DNA from: Bacilli bacterium
Lineage (GTDB): Bacteria > Bacillota > Bacilli > RF39 > UBA660
DNA: 64,000 nt
Direction: 5' to 3'
NCBI GenBank assembly: GCA_017525015.1
Contig: JAFXUK010000004.1
Coordinates: 229,107-293,106 of the forward strand
Below the pieces are notes generated by a model. That model was not told the DNA's origin, ran no database searches, and saw only the letters and a list, made by a program, of their open reading frames with translations. The translations under genes were made by a program, and so were the position numbers. Each line of letters starts with the position of its first letter. Position 1 is the first letter of the stretch. Shown here in pieces: positions 42,907 to 51,747 of this stretch.

Positions 42907-42924
42907 TAGTTCGGATACGAACTA
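42907..42924. promoter_or_regulatory. Operator palindrome of the marR-ABC operon
   Basis: TAGTTCG-GATA-CGAACTA is a perfect inverted repeat with 7-nt arms. It sits directly downstream of the TATAAT -10 (minus strand, GGTATATAAT) and about 10 nt before the RBS, the usual place for a MarR-type repressor site. Confidence 0.7.
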
Positions 42925-42970
42925 TTTAATTATATACCTTTTTATTTATAAATACAATAAAAAAGATAGT

Positions 42971-43930
42971 TTATTTTAAATATTCTAAACTACCTTCATT
43001 ATCATTACTTATTACTCTTACTTTAAATCCATTTATCATTGTCATTGATGGTTTAACATGACCTACATCAAAGTTATATATTACTTTCATATTAGGTAAT
43101 GCTTTCTTAATCATCTTTTCATAAGACAAATTTAAGAAAGAACTAGGAAATCTTACTTTTCCAATAATAATTGCTTTTGTATATCTAAACCAACCAGCCA
43201 TTTTAAATTGAATTAAAGTACGATACAAATCTTCTGGTTGCATACTAAATACATCAAAATACCATATAGTATCTTTATACTTTTCCAAAAAGGAATTAGT
43301 TTTATCAAATCTAGTACCAATAACATCTTTTAAAGACTCAATACATCCACCTATTAATGTTCCTGTCTCATCAACATCTCCATTAATATTTACCCATTTA
43401 TTCTCTTTATCAAAGATATCATCATCACTTTCATAGAAAGGATATCTATTTTGTTTAACTAAATTACCTTTTAATATTTCAAAATAATTTAAATATGATT
43501 CATGTAAATTATCTGAACTAAATCCACTCATATTACATGGTGAATAAATTGTAGCTATATCTAAGTTAGTAGTAACTGTATATAACAAACTAGTAGGATC
43601 ACTACTTCCACATAACCATTTAATGTTATTTCTTATAACATCATAATTTACTTTATCTAACATATCTATTAAGAAATCTCCACCTGAAGTAATAGCTATT
43701 GCTTTAACATTACTATCTTTATATAGAGATTCTAATTCTTTGGCTCTAGTAGTAGGGTCACTACTTACTATGCCACTTGTTCTAACATTTGGAGTTTCTA
43801 AAATATCAAATCCCAAGGATTTGATATTCTTATTACTTTTCTCATACTTATCTATTTTTTCTAAGACACCACAACTACAAGCAGTAGTACCAATAGTATC
43901 TCCTTTATTTAAGTACTTAGGAGTTATCAT
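42971..43930 (-). CDS. S66-family serine peptidase (LD-carboxypeptidase / MccF-like)
   Basis: The S66 family includes LD-carboxypeptidases and MccF, which cleaves microcin C7-type aminoacyl-nucleotides. The sequence has GDTIGTTACSCG at the N-terminus, GSSDPTSLL with the nucleophilic Ser, GGCIESL with the catalytic Glu and DVGHVKPSMTM with the His, so the Ser-Glu-His triad appears complete. No signal peptide is present, which favours an MccF-like cytoplasmic detoxifier, but LdcA activity cannot be excluded. The ATG at 43930 overlaps the TGA of the preceding gene (ATGA), indicating translational coupling. Confidence 0.82.
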   Translation of the reverse strand: MITPKYLNKGDTIGTTACSCGVLEKIDKYEKSNKNIKSLGFDILETPNVRTSGIVSSDPTTRAKELESLYKDSNVKAIAITSGGDFLIDMLDKVNYDVIRNNIKWLCGSSDPTSLLYTVTTNLDIATIYSPCNMSGFSSDNLHESYLNYFEILKGNLVKQNRYPFYESDDDIFDKENKWVNINGDVDETGTLIGGCIESLKDVIGTRFDKTNSFLEKYKDTIWYFDVFSMQPEDLYRTLIQFKMAGWFRYTKAIIIGKVRFPSSFLNLSYEKMIKKALPNMKVIYNFDVGHVKPSMTMINGFKVRVISNDNEGSLEYLK

Positions 43931-45216
43931 TTGCAAGTAGCTCCTAAATCTTCTAATTGTTCTTTAGCTTTTTTCAAATCTATTTCTTGATCCTTAAAAG
44001 CTTTATCTACATCATATGACATTCTTAGTGTTATCTTCTTACCATTTCTTTTTATATCATATGTTTTAACACCAGCATCTTTTTGTGTTTCTTTAACTTC
44101 TTTCTCCATAGCTTCAACTGCTTTTTTAGCATCGTCTTCACTTTCAAAAGTAGTTACAGATGTTGCTTTATATTCAACTGGTTTATCTTTCTTAAATTTT
44201 AAAATAAATGTTTCTTGATCTGTTATAGATCCTAAATTGTTTTCTTTAGTACAAGTTAAAGTTTTAGTGTTACCAACAGATAATGCAATTGCTATTACTA
44301 TAATTAAAACAACTGCTATTCCTAGAACAACTCCAATTTTCTTAGGATCATTAAATATCTTTTTAAAATCAAAACTAATCTTACTTCTCTTTGTTTGATT
44401 GCCAAATGGTTGTTGCATACCCATATTATTATTCATCATAGGTTGGTTACCCATTTGATTATTATACATACCTTGATTGAAATTATTATTCATAGGTTGA
44501 TTATTCATTTGGTTATTATACATATCTTGTTGTGGCATACCCATATTATTATTCATTTGATTGTAATTATCATAGCCTTGATTATAGTTATCATATCCTT
44601 GGTTATAATTATCATAACCTTGATCATAACTATTATTCATCATTTGGTTATTATTCATTTGATTATTATTATCAAATTGACTAAATACACCAAGATTATT
44701 GTATTGTTGAGTAGCATCCATAGGAGGAGTATTCATACCTTGATTATTATTATCATTAAAGCCAAAGAATTTACCACCTTTAGATGTTTCTTGAGCATTA
44801 ACTTGATTATAATTATTATCCATCATAGGTTGATTACCCATTTGCGTATAACTATCATATCCTTGATTATAGTTATTCATTTGACCATAATCGTTCATCA
44901 TAGGTTGACCCATTTGGTTATTATACATATCTTGTTGTGGCATACCTTGATTATAATTATTTCCCATCATTGGTTGACCCATTTGATTATTATACATATC
45001 TTGTTGAGGCATTCCTTGATTATAATTATTCATCATAGGTTGTCCCATTTGATTACCATACATATCTTGTTGAGGCATTCCTTGATTATAATTATTCATC
45101 ATAGGTTGTCCCATCTGATTATTCATCATTTGGTTATTATTCATATTTGGATCGTAATTATTACCATATTGATTATTGTCATTCATATTACCTTGGTTAA
45201 AAAATTTACCGTTCAT
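43927..45216 (-). CDS. Single-pass membrane protein with a long Asn/Gln/Met-rich repeat tail
   Basis: Residues 1-280 are a cytoplasmic Asn/Gln/Met/Tyr-rich region built from repeats of NQMGQPMMNNYNQGMPQQ type (22 residues). Next come a basic patch (FDFKKIFNDPKK), one membrane helix (IGVVLGIAVVLIIVIAIAL) and an extracytoplasmic domain of about 110 residues with two Cys (TLTCTKEN and the final GATCK), weakly reminiscent of DUF1307/YehR-type lipoproteins. GGTGAT lies 4 nt before ATG 45216; the -10 is at 45240-45245. Function unknown. It is cotranscribed with the S66 peptidase. Confidence 0.75.
   Translation of the reverse strand: MNGKFFNQGNMNDNNQYGNNYDPNMNNNQMMNNQMGQPMMNNYNQGMPQQDMYGNQMGQPMMNNYNQGMPQQDMYNNQMGQPMMGNNYNQGMPQQDMYNNQMGQPMMNDYGQMNNYNQGYDSYTQMGNQPMMDNNYNQVNAQETSKGGKFFGFNDNNNQGMNTPPMDATQQYNNLGVFSQFDNNNQMNNNQMMNNSYDQGYDNYNQGYDNYNQGYDNYNQMNNNMGMPQQDMYNNQMNNQPMNNNFNQGMYNNQMGNQPMMNNNMGMQQPFGNQTKRSKISFDFKKIFNDPKKIGVVLGIAVVLIIVIAIALSVGNTKTLTCTKENNLGSITDQETFILKFKKDKPVEYKATSVTTFESEDDAKKAVEAMEKEVKETQKDAGVKTYDIKRNGKKITLRMSYDVDKAFKDQEIDLKKAKEQLEDLGATCK
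44890..45130 (-). repeat. Tandem coding repeats of about 66 bp
   Basis: Four copies of a 66-69 bp unit containing CATCATAGGTTG (near 44896, 44965, 45031 and 45097 on the plus strand) encode the 22-residue Asn/Gln/Met repeats. Copies are near-identical, so length variation between strains is likely. Confidence 0.75.
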
Positions 45217-45258
45217 AATAATCACCTATTCTATATAAGATTATAACATATAAAAAAA

Positions 45259-45278
45259 AGAAATAGTAAACTATTTCT
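45259..45278 (-). terminator. Intrinsic terminator of the nucleotidase gene
   Basis: AGAAATAGT and ACTATTTCT at the stop codon, followed on the minus strand by a run of T and the TGTTATAAT promoter of the next gene. Confidence 0.7.
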
Positions 45279-45837
45279 ATGCTACCATTTCATTAATTTT
45301 TTTATAGATATCTTTCCATGTATCTAATCTATTTAAATCCTTAGAAACTTCAGTAAAATCATTACCCATTTGAATAGTTTCAATTCCTTTACTTTGAACA
45401 GCTTTACAGTGTTTAGCACAATCATCTATAAATACATCTATGTTCTCTAATAAACATGTTTTTGCTTTATCTTTAGCATTAACAATTAATTTATCAAAAG
45501 GAACACCATTTCTTTTCAAATAATCTAATGATAATTTATAAGGATCTGGATACTCTTCATAACCTCTAGCAGTTATAAAGATTATTTTATGACCATCTTT
45601 TTTTAATTGATTTAATATTTCAACAACATCTTCTCTTAAAGGTGCCATTTTAGCCATTATACGGAAATTTTCCCATCTAAATTTATCATAGTCAGGTAAA
45701 GTATTATGTAACATATTATAAGATGGTTTTTGAGCTAATAACTTTTTCATACTCATACCATACTTAACAGAAACTATTGGTAATAAAGTTTCATAAGAGT
45801 ATGTAATTGTATCATCGATATCTATACCAATATTCAT
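45277..45837 (-). CDS. HAD-superfamily 5'(3')-deoxyribonucleotidase-like phosphatase
   Basis: A 186-residue HAD hydrolase of the NT5C type. GIDIDDTITYSYE is motif I with the nucleophilic Asp, IFITARGYE is motif II, LIVNAKDKAKT holds the motif III Lys, and VFIDDCAKHC is motif IV. Such enzymes dephosphorylate deoxyribonucleoside monophosphates or act on related substrates. ATG 45837 is preceded by GGTGAG at 4 nt; a GTG three codons upstream would overlap it. Confidence 0.82.
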   Translation of the reverse strand: MNIGIDIDDTITYSYETLLPIVSVKYGMSMKKLLAQKPSYNMLHNTLPDYDKFRWENFRIMAKMAPLREDVVEILNQLKKDGHKIIFITARGYEEYPDPYKLSLDYLKRNGVPFDKLIVNAKDKAKTCLLENIDVFIDDCAKHCKAVQSKGIETIQMGNDFTEVSKDLNRLDTWKDIYKKINEMVA

Positions 45838-45890
45838 ATTCCTCACCTATTCTTTATAAATTATAACTAAAATCCCCTTAAATAACAATA

Positions 45891-46202
45891 TTATTCATCT
45901 TTATCTTTTGGTTTACTAACATAAGTTGGTAAAGCAATACCATCCTTAGTAAATAGATTAATACCATAAAATAAAGCAATACATAAATCTGCTAATAAGA
46001 ATAATACATATGATAGACTCTTATGAAAGCCGAAAACAAATAACATAACAAATAAGATAAGAACAGAAATAATAAAGTTTCTAATACATATAAACTTTGA
46101 AGGTTTCTTATATACTCTTACCTTATCTGGTCTAGTAACACCAACTTCTTCATATTTATCTAAGAATTTATCAACAACATTTTTTTCATTCTCGTTCTTC
46201 AT
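45891..46202 (-). CDS. Small two-helix membrane protein, function unknown
   Basis: A 103-residue protein with charged ends and two membrane helices (FIISVLILFVMLFVFGF and LSYVLFLLADLCIALFYGI). No family recognised. The start has GGTGAT 4 nt before ATG, and the -10 (TGGTAAAAT, 46219-46227) is so close that the 5' leader can only be about 10 nt long. Confidence 0.65.
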   Translation of the reverse strand: MKNENEKNVVDKFLDKYEEVGVTRPDKVRVYKKPSKFICIRNFIISVLILFVMLFVFGFHKSLSYVLFLLADLCIALFYGINLFTKDGIALPTYVSKPKDKDE

Positions 46203-46237
46203 TACTATCACCAATTATATTTTACCATAAAACAAAT

Positions 46238-46260
46238 AAAAAGTAGAATATCTACTTTTT
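46238..46260 (-). terminator. Intrinsic terminator of the three-gene membrane-protein operon
   Basis: AAAAAGTAGA and TCTACTTTTT form a 10-bp stem with a 3-nt loop next to the stop codon. Confidence 0.8.
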
Positions 46261-46725
46261 ATAGTTCTTATTGTAATAACTGATTAGTATTGAATTAACA
46301 ATACTTTGAATAATAATAGATAATCCAAATAATAAAGCACCTATTATTTCATCAAATACTAAACATATTACTAACATAAAAATCAAAACATATGTCATTA
46401 TCACAATTGTAATAACATCTGCTTTTCCTTCTATTATTAGATTCTTAGTATCTTCCATAATTTTATTATCTTTATATAACAGAATTACTGATACCATAAA
46501 AATAACAAAACCTATAACAAATAATATACCTCCATATAACTTAATTGCACCATTACTACTATTATATAAAAGAGGAATACTATTAAATATTTTCTTAACA
46601 AAAGATATTCTTTCCAAGGTAGTACCGAATAGTAAGAACAGACCTATAATATAAAGTACTAGACCTATTACAAAACAACATATTGCTAAGCCATTTTTCC
46701 TTCCGTTCTTTCTATTCTTTTTCAT
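46252..46725 (-). CDS. Four-helix membrane protein, function unknown
   Basis: A 157-residue protein with a very basic N-terminus (KKNRKNGRKNG) and four predicted membrane helices at about 12-33, 60-83, 105-122 and 127-148. No family recognised. It is the last gene of an operon with the genes at 46733 and 47456; spacing to the gene upstream is 7 nt. GTAGGTAGA precedes ATG. Confidence 0.65.
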   Translation of the reverse strand: MKKNRKNGRKNGLAICCFVIGLVLYIIGLFLLFGTTLERISFVKKIFNSIPLLYNSSNGAIKLYGGILFVIGFVIFMVSVILLYKDNKIMEDTKNLIIEGKADVITIVIMTYVLIFMLVICLVFDEIIGALLFGLSIIIQSIVNSILISYYNKNYKK

Positions 46726-46732
46726 AATCTAC

Positions 46733-47443
46733 CTACTTCTCTAAAGCTTCTTTCTTTAAATTAATAACTGGTCTTACAATTAATGTTGTATCAGAAGTTA
46801 TACTACTCATACCAGCTGTTTCATAAGTAGCATAAATATTATAGTATTTTAAATGTAATCTTTTTTCTTCTTGTTCTGATTCATTAAAATCTTTTAAACT
46901 TTCATAAACACTAGATATTTGTGAACCTTTAGTATCAATCATTGTAGCAAAATAATTATTTGTTAAACAAATATAATCAGGACAATTATTTATTTCATAT
47001 GCATCTAATCCATCATCATAAGTAACATCTAATAAATTCTTCATATCTTCTTCATCAAATAATCTTACAGCATATCCATTTCTTTCAACTAAATTACCAT
47101 GACCTAATTCTGTAGCATATTCATTCTTTAAATACTTATTTAAATCACTAGTTTCATATATACCATCAATTACTTCCGTAATATCTTCATCACCTAGATA
47201 AAGAATATCAGCACTTATTAAAGTAACGTAATCATCCTTTTCAGAAGAATCATATAATACATACCATTCAGAGTCATGGAAATCAACTAAATCACCTTTT
47301 TTAAAAGTTGTATATGTTTCTTTCTTATTACTAAAGATTCTTATTTTAGCTCCTTCAGTTTTTCCAAATGTTTTAATAGCAACAAAACCTGTAAATAAAA
47401 GAAGAAGAACTAAAACAACAACCAATGCTATTTTTTTCTTCAT
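46733..47443 (-). CDS. Membrane-anchored extracytoplasmic protein with a DUF6273-like look
   Basis: An N-terminal signal anchor (IALVVVLVLLLLFTGFVAI) is followed by a 210-residue outer domain. DLVDFHDSEWYVLYDSSEKDDYVTLISADIL, the later SDLNKYLKNEYATELG and the ending LIVRPVINLKKEAL resemble surface domains with a final RPVI/V-x-L strand (DUF6273 type); the match is weak and by eye only. Two Cys (NNCPDYICL) may form a disulfide. AGGAGG precedes ATG. It is the middle gene of a three-gene membrane operon. Confidence 0.6.
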   Translation of the reverse strand: MKKKIALVVVLVLLLLFTGFVAIKTFGKTEGAKIRIFSNKKETYTTFKKGDLVDFHDSEWYVLYDSSEKDDYVTLISADILYLGDEDITEVIDGIYETSDLNKYLKNEYATELGHGNLVERNGYAVRLFDEEDMKNLLDVTYDDGLDAYEINNCPDYICLTNNYFATMIDTKGSQISSVYESLKDFNESEQEEKRLHLKYYNIYATYETAGMSSITSDTTLIVRPVINLKKEALEK

Positions 47444-47455
47444 ATAAACCTCCTG

Positions 47456-48286
47456 TTAATACTCTTTATATTCTACTTCTTCATTAAAACTTTCGTCAAT
47501 TGATAACATCTTGTTATGTAATAAATTGGCAACTTCTTCAATATCAATATTTTTCATCTTAATTAAAATACATTGAACATCATCAGTAGCAACAATTATT
47601 TTAACTACATTACCCGCTTTATTAACAGTTTTAATAATTCTTTTAACAGATATTAAATTAATTTCATGAGTATCTTTACCTTTTTCTTCATATACTAAAG
47701 TTTTACCTGATAAATAATAATTACTTGGTATAGTTTTCTTTACTGGTAAATTTTCTTTATCTATTTCTTCATGAACTTCTTCAATAACAGGTTCTTCTTT
47801 TAATTCATCTTCATCTGTTATTATTTTTTTCTTTTCTGTATCTCCAACAACTGCAATAACTTTTGTTTTAAACTCTTCTTCACCATCATCTTCTGGTGCT
47901 TTCTTAAATAATTCATATAAACCAACAACACATAATACTAAACCTAAAATAGGACATATAAATATATATTTACCTGTTTTAAATGTTTGCACTACCGTAG
48001 GATTATTCTTGTGATAATAAACATCTATTTGATCTTCAATATTAACTTCATCTTTATAGTAGAAATTATATTTATAACTAGTATTACCTACATCATAAAT
48101 AACAGTAACATCATTTTTACCTGTACCATCACTGTCTTTTTTTACAGCAATAACTTCTGCTTTAGTTTGTACTAAATCTCTATCTCTACGTACAATATAT
48201 ATACAAATAACTAAAGATAATAGAAGTAATATACCTACAACTAAAAACAATATACTTCTTAAATTTACTTCCTTATTAGTCATCAT
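47456..48286 (-). CDS. Membrane protein with a DUF3592-like domain and cytoplasmic C-terminus
   Basis: Two membrane helices (about 10-30 and 107-125) flank a small extracytoplasmic beta domain (TKAEVIAVKKDSDG, VTVIYDVGNTSYKYNFYY, IDVYYHKNNPTVV) like DUF3592. The C-terminal 150 residues are cytoplasmic and end in a PH-like strand pattern (YYLSGKTLVYEEKGKDTHEI, VKRIIKTVNKAGNVVKIIVA). The start codon is one of two adjacent ATGs (48286 or 48283). First gene of the operon; TGTTATAAT lies upstream. Confidence 0.6.
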   Translation of the reverse strand: MMTNKEVNLRSILFLVVGILLLLSLVICIYIVRRDRDLVQTKAEVIAVKKDSDGTGKNDVTVIYDVGNTSYKYNFYYKDEVNIEDQIDVYYHKNNPTVVQTFKTGKYIFICPILGLVLCVVGLYELFKKAPEDDGEEEFKTKVIAVVGDTEKKKIITDEDELKEEPVIEEVHEEIDKENLPVKKTIPSNYYLSGKTLVYEEKGKDTHEINLISVKRIIKTVNKAGNVVKIIVATDDVQCILIKMKNIDIEEVANLLHNKMLSIDESFNEEVEYKEY

Positions 48287-48340
48287 TATCAACCACTTTC
48301 TACTTTAAAATATTATAACATAAAGGACCACTTAAAAAAA

Positions 48341-48364
48341 GTATATAATCTTTCAATTATATAC
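48341..48364 (-). terminator. Intrinsic terminator of the 239-residue protein gene
   Basis: GTATATAAT and ATTATATAC form a 9-bp A/T stem with a 6-nt loop, followed by seven T residues; stem strength is low. Confidence 0.55.
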
Positions 48365-49076
48365 CCTTACCCTTACCTTTTTGCATCAATTCTTTATATC
48401 TCATATGCCCTTCATAAAGCCTTCTGCAATAGAATATTTTACCCTCTTCTTCATCATAACAATCAGCTAAACCAGCATCTTCTAAATACTCACTTAAATC
48501 TTTAACACACTTTGTTAAATCAAAGACTTTTATCTTAGCAATTAAACCTTGAGCATCTAAATATTTACCATATGCTCTATAATAATCTCTTTCATCTTCA
48601 TAATCTTTTTTTCTAGGCATAGGTACATTACGTTCTGGATTATCTACCCATTTATAACAATCAGTAAACTTAATATAGAATTCATCTACTGTCATATATC
48701 CATCTTTTTGAACATCTTGATAATGAAAGAAATCAAATAACTTTTTAAATTCATCAAAAGGATCTTTATCTCCAGGTTTAACAGGAACACTAAAACCGAT
48801 TCCATAACCTATTAAACCAATAAAGCCTTCATCTTCCGGAACAGTACGTCTTCTATTAGCAAAATCATATAATATTTTAGTATTCTCTGGCGATAACAAA
48901 CCAATAGCAATCCAAGAATTATCATTATCATAATCATTAGTTTGTGTTGTTAAAATATTCATATTCCATAAATATTCTATTGCTCTTCTATTCTCTGGAA
49001 TAACAAAGTCATCAATATGTTCCATTACTTTAGCAATTGGATTAGCAACATTATAATAGTTTTTGCTTGTGTCCAT
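48357..49076 (-). CDS. Acidic soluble protein of unknown function
   Basis: A 239-residue protein with no signal sequence or membrane helix and no recognised domain. It is rich in Asp, Tyr and Lys (DFFHYQDVQKDGYMTVDEFY, KKDYEDERDYYRAYGKYLD) and ends in KGKGKGI. The stretch DVQKDGYMTVDEF resembles an EF-hand loop but lacks full ligands. GGTGAT lies 4 nt before ATG 49076, and the -10 TATAAT (49094-49099) is only 17 nt from the start. Confidence 0.6.
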   Translation of the reverse strand: MDTSKNYYNVANPIAKVMEHIDDFVIPENRRAIEYLWNMNILTTQTNDYDNDNSWIAIGLLSPENTKILYDFANRRRTVPEDEGFIGLIGYGIGFSVPVKPGDKDPFDEFKKLFDFFHYQDVQKDGYMTVDEFYIKFTDCYKWVDNPERNVPMPRKKDYEDERDYYRAYGKYLDAQGLIAKIKVFDLTKCVKDLSEYLEDAGLADCYDEEEGKIFYCRRLYEGHMRYKELMQKGKGKGI

Positions 49077-49109
49077 ACCTATCACCTATTCTAATTATAA
49101 CATAAAAAA

Positions 49110-49128
49110 AGAAGTAAAAATTACTTCT
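49110..49128 (-). terminator. Intrinsic terminator of aspS
   Basis: AGAAGTAA and TTACTTCT with a 3-nt loop at the end of aspS, followed by seven T residues and the next promoter. Confidence 0.7.
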
Positions 49129-50878
49129 CTTTTAAATCAAACTTAATCTTTAATTCGTCTAATTGTTCTTTAGTTAATTCAGCAGGACTACCCATCATTA
49201 AATCTTGACCAGATGCACTTGGTGGGAATGCTTGAACTTCTCTTAAGTTTGGTTCATCTTGAATTAACATAATAATTCTATCTAAACCAGGTGCCATACC
49301 ACCATGTGGAGGACATCCATATTTAAATGCTGTAAAGACAGATCTAAATCTCTTTTCAACTTCTTCTCTAGAATAACCAACAATTTCAAATCCTTTAGCT
49401 AAACTATCTAAATCATGGTTACGAATAGCTCCACTCGCCATTTCATTACCATTACATACAAAGTCATATTGGTAAGCTAAAATATTCTCTAAATCACTAG
49501 TATCATCATAAGCATGAATTCCACCATGTGGCATACTAAATGGATTATGACAGAAATCCCATTTTTCTTTTTGTTCATCCCATTCAAACATAGGGAAATC
49601 ATTAACAATACATAACTCTAATCTATTAGGATCAATTAAACCTAAGTCATTACCAACACGTAATCTTAGTTGACCTAATGCTGGTTTAACAACATGTCTA
49701 TCACCAGATATAATTAAAACTAAATCATTGTTTTCTAATCCTAATTGTTTCTTTAATGCTTTAACTTCAGTTTCACTTACTACTTTAGCAATAGAACCAG
49801 TTATTTCTTCACCAATCTTTAAATAAGCTAAACCAGAAGCTTTTTTACTCTTAACAAATTCAGTTAATTCATCTAATTGTTTACGAGAATACTTATCAGC
49901 AGCATCTTTAGCTACAATAGCATTAATAATACCTTTTTCTTCAACAACATTTTTAAATACAGTAAATTCAGTTTTCTTAAATACATCAGTAATATCTTGA
50001 ATCTCCATACCAAATCTTAAATCTGGTTTATCAGAACCATATAAGTTAATAGCTTCATTATATTGAATTCTTCTAAATGGTCTTGGTGATACTTTCTTAT
50101 TACTAAATTTAGTAAATGTATCATAGAATATTTCTTCACCAACAGCTAAAACATCATCTTCATCAACAAATGACATCTCTAAGTCTAATTGATAGAATTC
50201 TAAAGTTCTATCTGCTCTTGGATCTTCATCTCTAAAACATGGTGCTATTTGGAAATATCTTTCAAATCCACCAACCATTAATAACTCTTTATAAATTTGT
50301 GGAGCTTGTGGTAATGCATAGAACTTACCAGGATATACACGTGATGGTACAACGAAGTCTCTTGCTCCTTCTGGACTAGATGCAGTTAAAATAGGAGTTT
50401 CTACTTCAGTAAATCCTAAATCATACATCTTATTTCTTAAAAAGTGTAATACTTCATTTCTTAAGAATAAATTATTCTTTAACTTATTTCTTCTAATATC
50501 TAGATATCTATATTTTAATCTATTATCTTCAGAAGTATTAACATCATCTACTATTGGGAATGGTAATTCTTCACAAGTATTTAATATTTCTAATTCTTCT
50601 ACTTCAATTTCAATATCTCCAGTTTTTAAATTAGGATTCTTACTACTTCTTTCAACCACTTTACCAGTAACTTCAATAACATATTCATTCTTTAAAGAAT
50701 TTGCTACTTCATAATTTTTATTATCAGGATTAACTACTAATTGAATTATTCCAGTTCTATCTCGTAAATCAATAAATAATAATCCTCCTAAGTCACGTTT
50801 CTTAGCTACCCAACCAGCTAATGTAACTTTTTTACCAACAGATTTCATATCTACTGTTTCATTATAAACTTTCTTCAT
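49121..50878 (-). CDS. aspS: Aspartyl-tRNA synthetase
   Basis: AspS charges tRNA-Asp with aspartate (class II synthetase). The 585-residue protein has the OB-fold anticodon-binding domain (GKKVTLAGWVAKKRDLGGLLFIDLRDR), class II motif 2 (FQIAPCFRDEDPRADRTLEFYQLD), a bacterial-type GAD insertion domain (about 290-400), and motif 3 (GLDRIIMLI). This is the bacterial type rather than the archaeal type. The start at ATG 50878 has GGTGAG 4 nt upstream. The gene is preceded by a T-box leader with an Asp specifier, so it responds to uncharged tRNA-Asp. Confidence 0.97.
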   Translation of the reverse strand: MKKVYNETVDMKSVGKKVTLAGWVAKKRDLGGLLFIDLRDRTGIIQLVVNPDNKNYEVANSLKNEYVIEVTGKVVERSSKNPNLKTGDIEIEVEELEILNTCEELPFPIVDDVNTSEDNRLKYRYLDIRRNKLKNNLFLRNEVLHFLRNKMYDLGFTEVETPILTASSPEGARDFVVPSRVYPGKFYALPQAPQIYKELLMVGGFERYFQIAPCFRDEDPRADRTLEFYQLDLEMSFVDEDDVLAVGEEIFYDTFTKFSNKKVSPRPFRRIQYNEAINLYGSDKPDLRFGMEIQDITDVFKKTEFTVFKNVVEEKGIINAIVAKDAADKYSRKQLDELTEFVKSKKASGLAYLKIGEEITGSIAKVVSETEVKALKKQLGLENNDLVLIISGDRHVVKPALGQLRLRVGNDLGLIDPNRLELCIVNDFPMFEWDEQKEKWDFCHNPFSMPHGGIHAYDDTSDLENILAYQYDFVCNGNEMASGAIRNHDLDSLAKGFEIVGYSREEVEKRFRSVFTAFKYGCPPHGGMAPGLDRIIMLIQDEPNLREVQAFPPSASGQDLMMGSPAELTKEQLDELKIKFDLKEK

Positions 50879-50903
50879 CTTTCTCACCCTTCTATAAAAT
50901 AAA

Positions 50904-51122
50904 AACTAGTCTTCATCCACAAGGGACGAAAACTAGTTAATTCCGCGGTACCACCCAATTTACTACTTAGTAGTCACTTTATATATAACGGCTTACACCG
51001 GATTATATTTCTATAATCAACTCCTGAGTGTCTTCATATATTTATCATTTTCTATTTCCACCAACCATAGAATCTCTATAAATTACAATATATTACTCTT
51101 CTCAATCAACATTTATACACGT
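50904..51122 (-). promoter_or_regulatory. T-box leader of aspS with Asp (GAC) specifier
   Basis: The T-box sequence GGGTGGTACCGCGG lies at about 50944-50957, with TGG in the bulge that pairs with the tRNA CCA end. The specifier codon GAC is at 51030-51032 in the context GAAGACACTC of stem I. The terminator AACTAGT...ACTAGTT (50904-50938), with an inner stem TTCGTCC/GGATGAA, is followed by TTTTATTTT. Uncharged tRNA-Asp should stabilise the antiterminator and switch on aspS. Confidence 0.93.
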
Positions 51123-51151
51123 ATTTTAAAACTAAATTTCTTTAATGTCAA
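51123..51151 (-). promoter_or_regulatory. SigA-type promoter of the T-box-aspS transcript
   Basis: TTGACA (51146-51151) and TAAAAT (51123-51128) on the minus strand are separated by exactly 17 bp, directly behind the stop codon of the dNMP kinase gene. Confidence 0.8.
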
Positions 51152-51154
51152 TTG

Positions 51155-51736
51155 TTATTCCTTAACAATAGGTCTTTTAACAACATGTCTTTCAAACTTA
51201 GTTTCTTTTTCAATAGTTTGAACAAGTTCAATTGCTTTCTTTTGTAAATCTTCTAAAGTACCATCATTAACTACTTCATAATCATATTCAATTTCATCAA
51301 CTAATGCTTCTGTAACATGAGCTTTTTGATCTTTAGTTAATCTACTAGTAAATCCCGGTCTAGTTACATGAACTGTAACTGTCTCTGGATAAGCTAACTT
51401 AATTGAAGCAAACTCCTCAGGTAATCTTCCATCACTTATTGTAATAATATCAAAATATCTAGAATAAATATCTATATCTTGAATAATTCTTTTAATAAAG
51501 AAATACTCATCTATTTGTTTTCTAATTAATTCTGTACCTAAATCTTGTAATAACTGTCTTGGTTTAGTTTCATTATCTCCATCCCATTTAGCTATTTCTT
51601 TAGCATACATCTTAATATAATAAGCGATTTGGATATTAACAACATCTAATCCTCTACTTCTATAATATTCATCAATATATTCTGCTGTTGAATCTTTACC
51701 TGTATTAGCTTTACCACCAATTATAATTATTTTCAT
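51155..51736 (-). CDS. P-loop deoxynucleoside monophosphate kinase-like protein
   Basis: A 193-residue protein starting IIIIGGKANTGKDSTAEYID, a Walker A of the GKD type found in phage-like dNMP kinases and dephospho-CoA-kinase relatives. DIITISDGRLPEEFASI supplies a substrate-binding Asp/Arg region and HVTRPGFTSRL resembles the LID. Context (ThyX nearby) fits a nucleotide-metabolism role, but the exact substrate is not certain. It lies 11 nt downstream of the GNAT-transglutaminase gene and is cotranscribed with it. Confidence 0.75.
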   Translation of the reverse strand: MKIIIIGGKANTGKDSTAEYIDEYYRSRGLDVVNIQIAYYIKMYAKEIAKWDGDNETKPRQLLQDLGTELIRKQIDEYFFIKRIIQDIDIYSRYFDIITISDGRLPEEFASIKLAYPETVTVHVTRPGFTSRLTKDQKAHVTEALVDEIEYDYEVVNDGTLEDLQKKAIELVQTIEKETKFERHVVKRPIVKE

Positions 51737-51747
51737 AAAATACTCCT

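Noticed and set aside
44890..45130. Regular repeats resembling a CRISPR array at first sight
   Set aside because: Repeats are contiguous, in frame (66-69 bp, multiples of three) and encode a protein repeat; there are no unique spacers and no cas genes.
44395..45246. Long plus-strand reading frame (283 codons) rich in Ile, His and Leu
   Set aside because: It is the antisense of the Asn/Gln/Met repeat region (ATT/CAT on the opposite strand), has no RBS and no promoter, and its composition follows from the repeats.
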